Source: Verticillium longisporum (lineage: Eukaryota > Ascomycota > Sordariomycetes > Glomerellales > Plectosphaerellaceae). Taken from it: 64,000 nt of DNA. The stretch lies in NCBI GenBank assembly GCA_019188255.1, contig JAETXT010000003.1, positions 1,984,001 through 2,048,000 of the forward strand, given 5' to 3'. Each line of letters begins with the position of its first letter. Position 1 is the first letter of the stretch. Below are positions 26,496 through 37,800 of this stretch, piece after piece. Both the position numbers and the translations under genes were made by a program. Under the pieces are notes generated by a model, which did no database searches, was not told the DNA's origin, and worked only from the letters and a program-made list of their open reading frames with translations.

Positions 26496-26832
26496 GATTC
26501 ACGCCAAGATGCCGAGCTTCTCAAGCTTGTAGTACACAAGTGCCAGCCTGATGATGTAGGGTCAGGCTGAGGCCTGCCTCGCCACGTGATGCGTTGGTTG
26601 CCTTGAGGCGGGGGCTCCTGGGGGCTGGCGGCTAATTATTGGGTTGCGGCCCATCTTCTCTTCTCCCCAATCTTGCCTCTCTTGCAGTCCCCTTGGTCTT
26701 CTGACTATCCAGTTCCAGGTTATTGTACACTCTAACCGCTGGAATTCAACCTCTTCAATTCAAGCCCTGAACGACTGCCTCTCGAAGCTTTCTGCCTGAT
26801 CCAGCGCACCAACCGCCTACTTTGCTGCCAAG
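26496..26832. promoter_or_regulatory. Divergent upstream region of the DUF6601-like gene
   Basis: Lies between the minus-strand start at 26495 and a plus-strand ATG at 26833. The right half is pyrimidine-rich with CCTCTTCAATTC and TTTGCTGCCAAG just before the ATG, typical of a fungal 5' leader. No TATA box stands out. Confidence 0.45.
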
Positions 26833-26940
26833 ATGCTCGATGACTACGAGCCGAAATCAAAACGGCGAAGGATTCAACCGCGATGCGTAGAAGCCATTGC
26901 AGTCACAAGCAGCCCAGCTTTGGGCTGTTGCTTATGGTGA
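26833..26940 (+). CDS. Short orphan ORF, possible remnant of a gene start
   Basis: 35 codons (MLDDYEPKSKRRRIQ at the start) after a leader with a good fungal start context (CCAAGATGC). Sequence such as KSKRRRIQPR resembles the start of a nuclear protein, but the frame stops at 26938. A weak donor (GTGATT) overlaps the stop. It could be the first exon of the APH-like gene that follows, a truncated gene, or chance. I cannot assign a function. Confidence 0.25.
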   Translation: MLDDYEPKSKRRRIQPRCVEAIAVTSSPALGCCLW

Positions 26941-27118
26941 TTTCAATGTTTCTCAAGGAAACGCAAGCCGTAGTCTGGCTCTTCTCAATCACGTGCACTA
27001 CTGATGTTGTCTGAAAGCTCGGCGACACGTTAACCCGTACCAAAGCATTCTCCCCTCTTTCCGTCTCACAGGCTCCTTGAACGACGTTTCAGGCCGTCCG
27101 TGCTATTTCCGCAGCCAC

Positions 27119-28502
27119 ATGTCTAAGAACATGCAGACATCATCACTTGAAACGTATTTCGACGAGATAGAGGAGACTAACGGCGATGATGAATGCAAGG
27201 CCTGGTTGAGTAGACTTTTCGAACGCCAAAGTTGAGCTAGCAACATTTGTTGCTGCTCGCCGGGGAGGGGGTAGAGCCACAGAGTACGTTGGTTTCCTCA
27301 AGGGTTCCTTCAACTTCAGCTTCCGTTTCAAGTTCAGCGATGGGGGCCCAGACGCCATTATTCGGTTCCCAAAGCCAGGACACACAGCTGCGACCCTTAG
27401 AGACGAGAAGGTCGCGAACGAGGTCCAGGTCATGGAGTATCTCCGCCAACACACAACGATTCCTATCCCTCATATTCACAATTGGGGTTTCACCGCCGAG
27501 AGCCCGCAACACTTTGGTCCGTATATCATCATGGATTACGTTGAGGGGACACTTTTGTCGAAGGTCCTAAAGAAGCCGACGGAAAGCGATCAAGAGGATA
27601 TGGTCCTGGACCCAGACGTCGACAACTCAATGTTGGACACAATCTACCGTCAAGTCGCAGACTACCTTCTCCCACTTTCTCAGCTTTTATTCACCCGCAT
27701 CGGAGCCATCTCGAAAGATGGTGGCACATGGTCCGTTACTAAAAGACCACTCACTTACAATATGAATGAGTTGGCCACCGTCGCAGGTTACCCAGATGAC
27801 CTCTTTCCGACCTCGACCTTCGATCGCGCCGGCGACTACTTTGCATCAGTCGCCCATGAGCATCTGACCCACCTCTGGACTCAGCGCAACCTCGCCGATG
27901 ACTCGGGAATTGCTCAGGCTCGATTTATTGCCCGGCATCGATTCGTCCAGCTTACCGCGAAGTACTGCCTCAACGATGCTGGACCATTTCTCCTTTTCTG
28001 CGATGACCTACGGCCTTCAAACATGCTTGTCAATCCAGCGACTTTTCAAATCACAGCGGTACTCGATTTTGAGTTCATAAACGCTATGCCGGCATAGTTC
28101 TCGTATGATCCGCCTTGGTGGCTCCTGTTGTCTGGGCCAGAACTGTGGCTCGATCGTCGCGGCATAGAAGAGTTCCGGGACCTCTACGAGCCAAGAATGG
28201 AGCAGTTTTTGCAGGCGTTAGAACTCGTGGAAGGCATGCGGGTCTCAGAGGAGCAGACACTCACTGGCCCCCGTCTGTCCACCCAGATGCGTCACTCGTA
28301 GAGGTCCGGTCGCTTCTAGTTTAACTATGTAGCTAGGAAAAGTTTCGATATAGATACTATATATTGGGCTGCGCTATATGACGAGGGCACCGGTATTAAG
28401 TTGCTTGACGATATGGCGCGCATAGAGCTAGAGCTATTCATAGAGAAGAAGATGGCGCAGCTGAAGGCGTATAAGGAGGAATGCACTGTTCGTTTCTCCT
28501 AA
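27119..28502 (+). pseudogene. Aminoglycoside-phosphotransferase-like kinase, inactivated
   Basis: Fragments of one fungal APH-family protein run from MSKNMQTSSLETYF (27119) to LKAYKEECTVRFS (28502). Visible motifs are the EYLRQHTTIPIPHIHNWG block with IIMDYVEGT (27432-27554), the catalytic-loop region FLLFCDDLRPSNMLVNP (27987-28037) and the metal-binding VLDFEFINAMPA (28059-28094). The frame is lost near 27228-27236 (one extra or two missing bases). It then meets TAG stops at 28095-28097, 28299-28301 and 28317-28319, yet homology continues past each (FSYDPPWWLLLSG; FNYVARKSFDIDTIYWAALY). Judged from the usual family residues, the stops would be CAG to TAG and TGG to TAG, all CpA-to-TpA changes as produced by RIP. 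The family phosphorylates small molecules; the substrate here is unknown. A truncated product from 27432-28097 is conceivable but would lack the C-lobe. Confidence 0.8.
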
Positions 28503-28838
28503 GCAAGTGAATGAAGCCCTCTGAGTTTTCTCGTGCTTATTATTATCAGGCGACCCTGCGCCATACAGTATTGGAAGATTCCATGTAGCAACAGGTTCAT
28601 TATCATGCTCACGGCTACAGAAACATAGCGTGCTACTATATTAACTAGTAAAGTCCGTCTAGTCTGTTGCCTGCTGACCAGCGAACTGGCATAGTACTAT
28701 TCACATTAAAAGAAAGTAACAGGCATTCAAAAGCGAGAGGAAGCCCCCACTGGGTTAAGAAAGTAAATCACTTATAGACACAAGGAAACCATCGTCATCC
28801 TTCCGACAGATAAGGAAAAAGAACAAGAAAGGGGCCCC
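28503..28838. other. AT-richer spacer, 3' of the giant gene
   Basis: It holds TA-rich words (CTATATTAACTAGTAAAG) between the pseudogene and the giant minus-strand gene and presumably contains the latter's 3' UTR. Nothing else was recognised. Confidence 0.5.
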
Positions 28839-31800
28839 CTACCCGATCACTCCCAGCAGCTGGCAGCGTCCGTTGACGCACGTCAGGGGGAAGATGCAGG
28901 GGATGAGGTTGAAGAAGCCACCGCACGACGCGCCTGAGCCGCTTGAACCGGTGGACCCGCTGGAGCCGGTCGAGGGGGCGGTGGTGGTGGCGGCGCGCTG
29001 GGTTGTGGTAGCCGCCTGAGGAGCGGTCGTGGGCGCGGCGGCAGTTGTCGTGGCGGCGCGGACCGTTGTCGGGGCTGCCTGGACCGTGGGCGTCGTGGGG
29101 ACAGCTTGGACCGTTGGAGTCGTGGGGACTGCTTGGACCGTAGGCGTGGTCGGGACTGTGGTAGTCACTCGTGCCGTGGTCGTAGGGACCGCCGCGGGGG
29201 CCGTCGTCGGCGTGGTCGGGACGGCGATGGCAACGTTCGTCTGAGCACCGGTGGTAGTTGGCGCAGCAGCGGTGGTAGTTGGCGCAGCAGCGGTGGTGGT
29301 TGGCGCGGCAGCGGTCGTCGTGGGAGCAGCAGCCGTAGTCGTCGTGGCAGCACGTGTGGTCGTGCCAGCTGTGGTCGTCGGGGCCGCAGCCGCCGGAGCA
29401 GTGGTGCTCGTGGTGGTGGTCGTCGCAGCCGTAGCAGTTGTGGCAATAGTATTACCGCCAACGACAGCTCCGCCGACGGAGATACAGAGACCGCTGGAGC
29501 AAGTCTGAGAGCCGAGACAGATGTTGCCGATGCGACCACAGTTGAGGCGGTCCGTGTGAAGATCGAGGCTGACAGACAGCGTTCCTCCAGTGGTAGTAGC
29601 CGTGGCAGCACCAGTCGTGGTAGTCGGGGCGACAGCGGCAGTGATGGTCACAGCGATGGTGGTAGTCCCAGCGATGGTTGTAGGGACGCCAGCAACGGTG
29701 GTCGTCGTAGCTGCGCGCGTCGCGGTAAGGAGGGTTGTTGTGACGACGGCTGTGGTAGCAGCCAGAGTCGTCGTTGGCGCAGTCGTCGCTGGCGCAGTGG
29801 TCGTGGGCACGGCGGCTCCAGCAGCAACGCAGACACCGCTGCGGCATACTTGGCCGAAAAGACAAATGTTGAGCAGTCTGCCGCAGTTCAAGGCATCATT
29901 GAGCAAATCAACGACACCAAAGGCACCACCCGCCGTAGTCGTGGGAGCAGCAGCAACAGTAGTCGTGGGAGCAGCAGCAGCAGTAGTCGTGGTACCGACG
30001 ACAGGAGCCGTAGTTGTGGCACGGGCAGTTGTTGTAGGCGCCGTGGTACCAGCAGTGGTAGTCGGGACAGCAGCGCCAGAAGCAACGCAGACACCGTTGC
30101 GGCAAGTCTGGCCGAGGATGCAAATGTTGAAGAGGCGACCGCAGTTGAGGCTGTCATTGAGAAGGTCGACGATACCGACGGCGGCACCAGCACCGGCGGC
30201 TGTGGTTGGTGCCGCGGCGACGACGGTCGTGGGAACCTGAACCGTGGTCAACTGACCTCCAGCCGCCGTGGTCGTGACCTGGACGGCAATCGTCGTCGTC
30301 GCTGGGGCGATGGCAGCTGTCGTGGCCTGAGCGGCCGAGACACACTGGCCTTCGCGACACACCTGACCGAAGAGACAGACGTTGAGAAGTCTGCCGCAGT
30401 TGAGATTGTCGGTCAGGAAGTTGATGATGTTGCCACCCGCAACAGTTGTGGTAGCCGGCAGTGCTGTCGTTGTTGGCTGCGCCGCGGCGGGAGGAGCAGT
30501 TGTCGTTGCGCCGGCGACGATACACTGGCCGTTGCTGCAGATCTGGCCAAAGAGACACACGTTGAGAAGACGACCACAGTTGAAGACGTCGTTGACAAGG
30601 TTGACGAGCCCGGCACTGCCGACCGTTGCGGTAGTCGCAACACCACCGACAGTAGGTACTGCAACCTCGGGGACGGTAGCCGTCGCACCAATGGCGACAC
30701 ACTGGCCGTTTTGACATGTTCGGCCGAGGACGCAGACGTTGAGAAGACGTCCACAGTTGAGCGAGTCGTTGAGGAGGTCGACGACACCCTGGCCGGGGAC
30801 GACAGTAGTCGAGATGCCAGCAGCCGGGCTGGTCGGGGTGCCAGCGGCAGGAATGGTAGATGTGCCAGAGGGTCCGCTCGAGTTGATACAGACACCGGCG
30901 CGGCAGATCTGTACGCCTTGGCACACGATACCGATGGCGCCGCAGTTGAGACTGTCGGTGAGCAGGTTGCGTGTGCCAGAGAGGAGACCACCCGTGTTGA
31001 GCAGCGCACCACCCGAGCCGGCGCCGAGAAGACCATCGATGATGCCCGTGTTGACAACGTCAGCAGTCGCGTTGGCATTGGCGTTGGCGTTGGCGCCTGT
31101 AGTGCCGTTGTTGATGTTGACAACCACAGCCGGAATGAGACCACCAGAAGAAGCTGTGCCGTTTCCGAGAAGACCTGTGAGGATACCAGGCACAATGTTG
31201 CTCAAGTTGCCACTGTTGAGGCTACCAACAAGCGTAGGAAGAATACCTCCAATTCCGGCCGTGCCGTTGACGTTGGTCGAGACGTTGACGCCGACGCCAG
31301 GGTTGTTGAGATCGCCAGCCGCGCCGCCGACCGTCGCGCCGCCGAGGAGACCGCCGACAATGTTGGGGATGACCGTCGGAAGAGCACCAGCGCTGGCATT
31401 CTGCAGCAGGTCCGGGATGAGACCGCCGCTGTTGGCCGTACCGTTGCCCAGAAGACCATTGACGAGATCAGGAATGATCTGCGTGACGTTGCCAGTGGCC
31501 ACGTTGTCCAGTAGGTTGGGAATCAGTCCAGCGCCAGGCCCTGAAGCAGGGCCGAGGGTGACGTTGATGCCCGCCGAGGCGCCGGGACCGAGCAGACCGT
31601 CGATCAGGCTTGCAGCCGGGCCAGTGATATTCTTACCCGTGAGGTTCGCACTGCCGATGATGCTGTCGACGAGCGCCGGCAGCGATGCAGTGAGGTTGCT
31701 GAGGCCGAGGTTATCGAGCACCACCTCGACCGAAGGGACCGTCGTGTTGGCGCGAGGTCCAGCGGCGACGATGCCGGGGAGAACACCGGGGATGGATGCT

Positions 31801-34800
31801 CCGCCGCTGCCACCGCCGATGAGACCAGTCGTGATGTTCTGGAGAAGACCTCCAGCTCCAAGTCCACCTCCAACTGTAACTCCTACACCCAGTCCAGCAC
31901 CTGCTCCTCCGATTCCTCCTCCTCCGGTTCCGTTGCCCAGGATCTCGCCAACGAGGCCTGGGAGAGAGCTATTGCCCGTACCAGCGGCAATGCCGCCGAG
32001 GATATCAGGAATCGTGAGACCCGCCGTACCATTTCCGAGCAGACCGCCCGCAATAGCATTGAGGGTGCCATTGGTGCCGATGAGTCCGTTGATGAGCGTC
32101 GGGATGTTGGGGCCCAGAGCGTCGACAGAGACGTTGGCGACGAGGCCAGGAAGAACTCCCTGGCTGTTCCCTCCGATGGAGACATTGCCGTTGAGAGTAC
32201 CCGACAAGATGGGCAGCAGGCCCCCGGCGGTCGCGGTGCCGTTCCCGATGAGGTTGTTGATCAGGTCACCAGCCGTCGTGCCGTTGGCGATGGCGCCGCT
32301 GATGACGGCCGGGATGTTGTTCACCTGAGGGGGGATGATTGTCGTGTTTCCGCCCGATATGGCATTGTTCACGAGGCTCGGCAGGTTATTGATGATCGAA
32401 GGGTTGAAACCGATCGAGCTGTTCGTCAGCGCTCCGCCAATGACGACAGGCAGCGTGTTGACAACGTCAGGGATCAAGGTCGTGCTGTTGCTGCCGATGG
32501 CACCAGTAATGAGGCCAGGCAGGTTGGCGATGATCTGGGGCACCAGAGATTCAGCAGCGCCCGTGACGTTGCCTAGGGCACCGCCGATGACGGCAGGGAG
32601 GTTATTCACGGCGGGAGGCAGAAGCGTGCCCGTGCCACCGACTAGACCGCCTGCGATGAGACCTGGCAGGTTGTTGATGATCTCGGGGACGAGAGCACCA
32701 GCGTTGCCTGTCAGGTTTCCCAGAGATTCTCCAATCGTAGTTGGAAGGTTGTTGACACTGGGAGGTACCAAGGTCCCAGCACCAGATTGCAGGGCGCCAG
32801 TCACTAGTCCTGGAAGGTTAGCGACAATGGCAGGCACCAGAGTAGCCGCGTTGCCGGTGAGGCCGCCGAGGGAGCCTCCAATAACAGCCGGCAGGGTGTT
32901 GATAGCCTCCGGAAGAAGCGTAGCCGCACCACCGGCGGTCTCACTACCGTTGCCGATGGCACCGTTGATCAGTGCTGGGAGGTTGGAAATAATAGCCGGC
33001 GGCAGGGTAGTACCGTTGAGGGCGCCTCCGATGGTGACCGGCAGGTTGTTGATCACTGGAGGGAGCACTGTGCTTGCGCCGCTGTTGATAGCCTCGTTCA
33101 CCAGGGCCGACAGATTTCCGATGATCTGGGGGATCAGGTTCGTAGCACCACCCACAGCCGTGCCGATAGTGGCAGGCAAATTGTTGATTACCTCTGGAAT
33201 AGCGACAGGATTACCACTGCTGACGGCATTGTTGATGATGGATGGCAGATTCGCGAGGATCTCGGGGACCGGCAGGCCGACGGTAGCATTCAGAGAGACG
33301 CCAATATCCGCAGGGAGGTTGTTCAGGCGATCAGGGATCAGAGTGCCCGCTCCCGTCTGGATGGCGCCATTGATGAGTTCTGGCAAATTGTTGATAATGT
33401 CGCTGATGGGCAGATTAGGGATAGGCAGGCTTCCGTTGGAAATGACGTTGCCAATCGTGGTTGGCAAATTATTGACCGGGCCCGGGATGCACTCCTCCTG
33501 CCCCTTGTTCAGCGCTTCGTTGATGAGACCAGGCAGGTTGTTGACGAGGTCCGGCAGCGAAATAGCCGAGCCAGGCAGCTGACCGTTGGAGATGGCACCG
33601 CCAATGACGCCAGGCAGAGTGTTGACGACTTCCGGGATCAGCGCGCCTGATCCAGAGTTCAGAGCGTCTTCGCAGAGTCCAGGAAGGCTCTCGGAAAGGC
33701 CAGGAATCGTGGGGCGCACTGCACCACCCGTGTTCGGCAGGTTGTTGACGAGTCCCTCGAGGACAGCGGGGAGCGTAGCCACAAGACCAGGGGCGATGAC
33801 GCCAGGCTGAACACCGGCGGCATCAGAAATGGCACCCGAGATGATACCCGGCAGCTGGTTCAGCGGACCAGGAAGGACCTGGCCTGGAGTCGTAACGTTG
33901 GGCAGCTGAGAGATGATGTCTGGGAGTCTGCCAATAACGATGGGAATGATGTCTGCCGGATTGACATTGGGAACGTTGCCCAAAGCACCCTCTACGCAGG
34001 TAGGAATGGTCTCGATGATGCCGGGGATGAGGGTCTCGAGGTCTTGCTGTGGCTGGTCGCCTCCGCTCACAGTACCATTGACAATGGCTGGGAAGCTGTC
34101 GACGATACCGGGGATGAGGGGACCGATGTTGGGTCCGCTATCCACAGCACCCTTGATGATGCCAGGGACTTGGTTCACGACGCCCGGGATCAGCGTCCCA
34201 GCTGTGCCATTGACAACGCTGTTGACAGCACCTGGAAGCCCTCCAATGATGGAAGGCAACAGAGTGCCCGCAGTCGTTCCGTTGGGAAGACCAGCTGTGA
34301 GATTGCCGGGAAGCTCGTTCAGGCCGCCGGGCAGCAGAGTGCCGGGTAAACCTCCGGGTCCGGCGCTAGAGCCACCATTGGTACCGTTGAGAGCTCCGTT
34401 GACAAGGTCAGGCAGACCGTTGACGATACCGGGCACCAGAGTGCCTGCCACTGGGCCGCCAGCTCCCAGAGTTGAGTTGAGAAGGCCAGGCAGCTCGTTG
34501 AGCGGGCCAGGAAGAATACTCCCCGCGCCGCTCTGGTTACCGCTGGCCCCGGCCACGATAGCAGGCAGGTTGTTGACGAGGCCTGGGACGACGCCCTCGG
34601 GGCTTGGGGTGCTGCCATTCACGGCTCCGCCAATGATACCAGGGAGCTCGTTCAAGGGGCCCGGAAGAATCGCACCGCCAGAGTCCGGCGCCGTCTGGCC
34701 AACACTGCCATTGATGAGGCCCGGCAGGTTGTCAATGACAGTGGGGATAGCCGAGCCAGGATTGTCTCCGGAGAGCGCTCCACCGATGACGCCAGGCAGC

Positions 34801-37800
34801 GTGTTGATGGCGTCGGGAAGTACGGTCCCGGCGCCAGTCTGGTTCTGGAAGACGCCGTTGACGAGGCCAGGGAGGTCATTCAGCAGGCCTGGGACAATGG
34901 CGGTGCCGTTGCCCGGCACGCTGCCAATGGCACCACCGATGATCGACGGCATGTTGTTGACGGCATCAGGAATCAGAGGACCGGGCGCCGCTCCGCCAAT
35001 CGTGTCATTGACGATGCCCGGCAGCGAGCCAATGAGTCCTGGGATGAGGCCAGCCGAGGTGGTAGAGTTGCCCAGCGCGCCGCCAATTACCGAGGGAATG
35101 TTATTGACGTTATCGGGGAGAAGAGTTCCGGGGCCCGAGCCCGGCCCCCCGGCAAGGGTGTCGTTAACGAGCCCCGGCAGAGCATTGGCCAGGCCCGGCA
35201 CGATGCCGGAAGCGGGGCCGTTACCCAGAGCGCCACCAATGACGCCCGGGATGCTGTTCACGGCATCAGGAATGATGGTACCGGGGCCAGTGCCAGCACC
35301 GGCACCAGGGTCACCAGGGCCAGCCTCGTTGACGAGACCGGGCAGGCTGTCGACCAGCGGGGGGATGAGACCAGCGCCTGGCCCACCACCAAGACTACCG
35401 TTGATAATGGAAGGGAGGTTGTTTACGACTTCAGGAATGAGAGGTCCGGGAGCCTCGCCGCCAGCAGGGCCACCGGGAGCACCCGGAGTGCCTGGGGCAT
35501 CAACAGAGGGGCCAGTAGGCAGGGTCACCCCGGGAAGAGCGCCGATCAACTCAGGCACGGAAACGGGGATATTGGTGTTATTCAGCAGATCAGGGAGATT
35601 GTTGATGATCTGGGGGAGCGAGGGAATGGCCGGGATGCCAATCTTGACACCAGCATCCACGCCAACACCTGCGCCAGCACCAATGGACGGGAACGTGCCG
35701 TTGGTCAGGGTAGGTAAATTTTCGACGATAGCGTCGACCTCTGACGCGGGAATAATGACGCCGGGCAGGACAGCGGGCAGGCTGCTGATGATGTCGCCTG
35801 CGCTGGAGCCATTGACCAGAGTCGGCAGGGTGGCGATGAGTCCAGGCACCAGGGCAGCAGGGCCTGGCAGCGTACCGCTCACGAGACCTGGAAGGGTGTT
35901 TGCGACATCAGGCACAAGGCCACCGATGGCGTTTCCTGTGCCGTTGAGAAGGCCTGGCAGAGAACTGGAGAGATCCGGGATGATGACACCCGTGCCGCCG
36001 CCCGTGGTGCCATTGACAAGGCCTCCAAAGTCGGGGATCAGAATACCACTGCCACCACCGACGGCGTCGTTTGTGAGAGCAGGCAGGGTGTTGAGGACAT
36101 CAGGAACGATGGTGCCAGGCAACAGACCGGTGGCACCCGGAAGCTCTGCGGAGGGGTTCACGGCAGGGGCACCAGTCTGGTTCAAGAGCCCAGGGAGGGT
36201 GTTGAGAAGGGGTCCCAAGCCAGCAGTGCCGTTCAGCAGGCCAGGCAGGCTTGCAATGACTTCGCCCAAAGGGCCAGTCGTGTCATTGACGAGCGAAGGC
36301 AGGCGGTCGATGATAGCGGGGAGATCCTCAAGGCTGCCAGTCGAGCCGTTCACCAGACCAGGAAGGGTGGCGACGATCTCGCCCAGCTCGCCTTCAGTAG
36401 CATTGCCGATGCCCGGCAGACTGCCAATGATACCTGGGAGAAGAGGCGCCAGACCGCCGGTGCCGTTGATGAGTCCAGGCAAGACGCTTTCGATATCAGG
36501 AATGACAAGGCCGGCGCCGCCGGCTCCATTGCCACCGGGAAGGGTGGGGATGATGATGCCAACGCCGCTGCCGTTTCCAGTACCGTTTCCACCACTAGGA
36601 AGCTGGGGAATGACCAGGCTGATGCCTCCATTGCTCTCATTTATCAGCTCCGGCAGATGGGTTCCGAGATCTGGGAGGATGGTTCCAAGACCGGCCGTCG
36701 CGTTTCCTCCGAGAACCTCGTTGACGAACCCCGGCAGAGCACCCGTGGGGCTACCACTACCAAGCGCACCGTTGACGAGGCCGGGCAGGATAGCCTCGAC
36801 TGACCCGTTCTGAACCTGCCCAATGACTGTGGGGATCAGTCCCGAGCCGGCAGTGCCGTTGCCGAAGATATCGTTCAGCAGGCCGGGCAGGATGTCTGAT
36901 GGAGAACCACTGGTCAAGTTGGCAGCAAGGGTCGCATTGGCGCCCAGGAGATCCTTGGCAACATCTGGCAAGACCTTGTCCAGCGTGCCATTCTGCAGGT
37001 TGCCGACAATGTTAGGAATGAGACCGCCGCTGGTAGGCGTGCCGTCACCCAGCGCATCCCTGATGAGATCTGGAATGATCGTGTCGGTCGCACCGTTCTT
37101 GACATTGTCAATGAGCTTGGGAATCAGGCCATCTCCAGTGCCGACAACAGGAGTCAGGAGATCACCGATTTCCTCGCTAGGAAGACTGCCGAGCACACCG
37201 GGGACCAAACCTCCAGCGGCCGGAAGACCCGGAAGGGTGGTTCCGGGGAGGCCGGGGACGGGCGGAAGAGTGGGGCCGGTAGTCGCCGTGTTGTTCAGTG
37301 TGCCGCCGACAATATCGGTCAGCGCACCGCCCAGCGAAGGGTCAATGGTGCCGTTTGTCAGAAGACCATCGAAAATGGCAGGCAGAGTAACATTGAGCCC
37401 GGGCACATCCGAGCCAGTCACGTTGGTGCCTCCCAGGGTAGAATCGATCAAAGTAGGCAGGTTAATGCCAATGGATGGAAGCTCGGGCGCGCGGATACCG
37501 GTGCCGTTGTTCAGGACGCCGCCAATAACACCGCCAATGAATCCACCTGACGGAGGAACAACCCCAGGTGCCGTCACCACGGGCTTGAGACCCTCGACGA
37601 GGCCTTCGAGTTCCTCGGTCGTGGGAATTGCCGGAATACCGGCAGGTGGGCCGTTCGGAAGGAGACCATCGAGAACATCGCCCAGCTCGTTGCCTGTAGG
37701 AGGGTTCGGGCCAGTGATGCCACCGAGGGCGTCACCAAGGGGCGTGCCCGGCAGCGTTGTGCCGTTCTTGATGAGATCGCCGACAATGGTACCGACGGCA

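Noticed and set aside
33913..36813. 966-codon plus-strand ORF (and others at 29106-31514, 30739-32328, 32335-33582, 36823-38436, 39042-40286)
   Set aside because: These lie antisense to the giant gene. They are open because the sense frame rarely uses TTA, CTA or TCA codons; translations are low-complexity Pro/Arg/Ser with no start context or domains.
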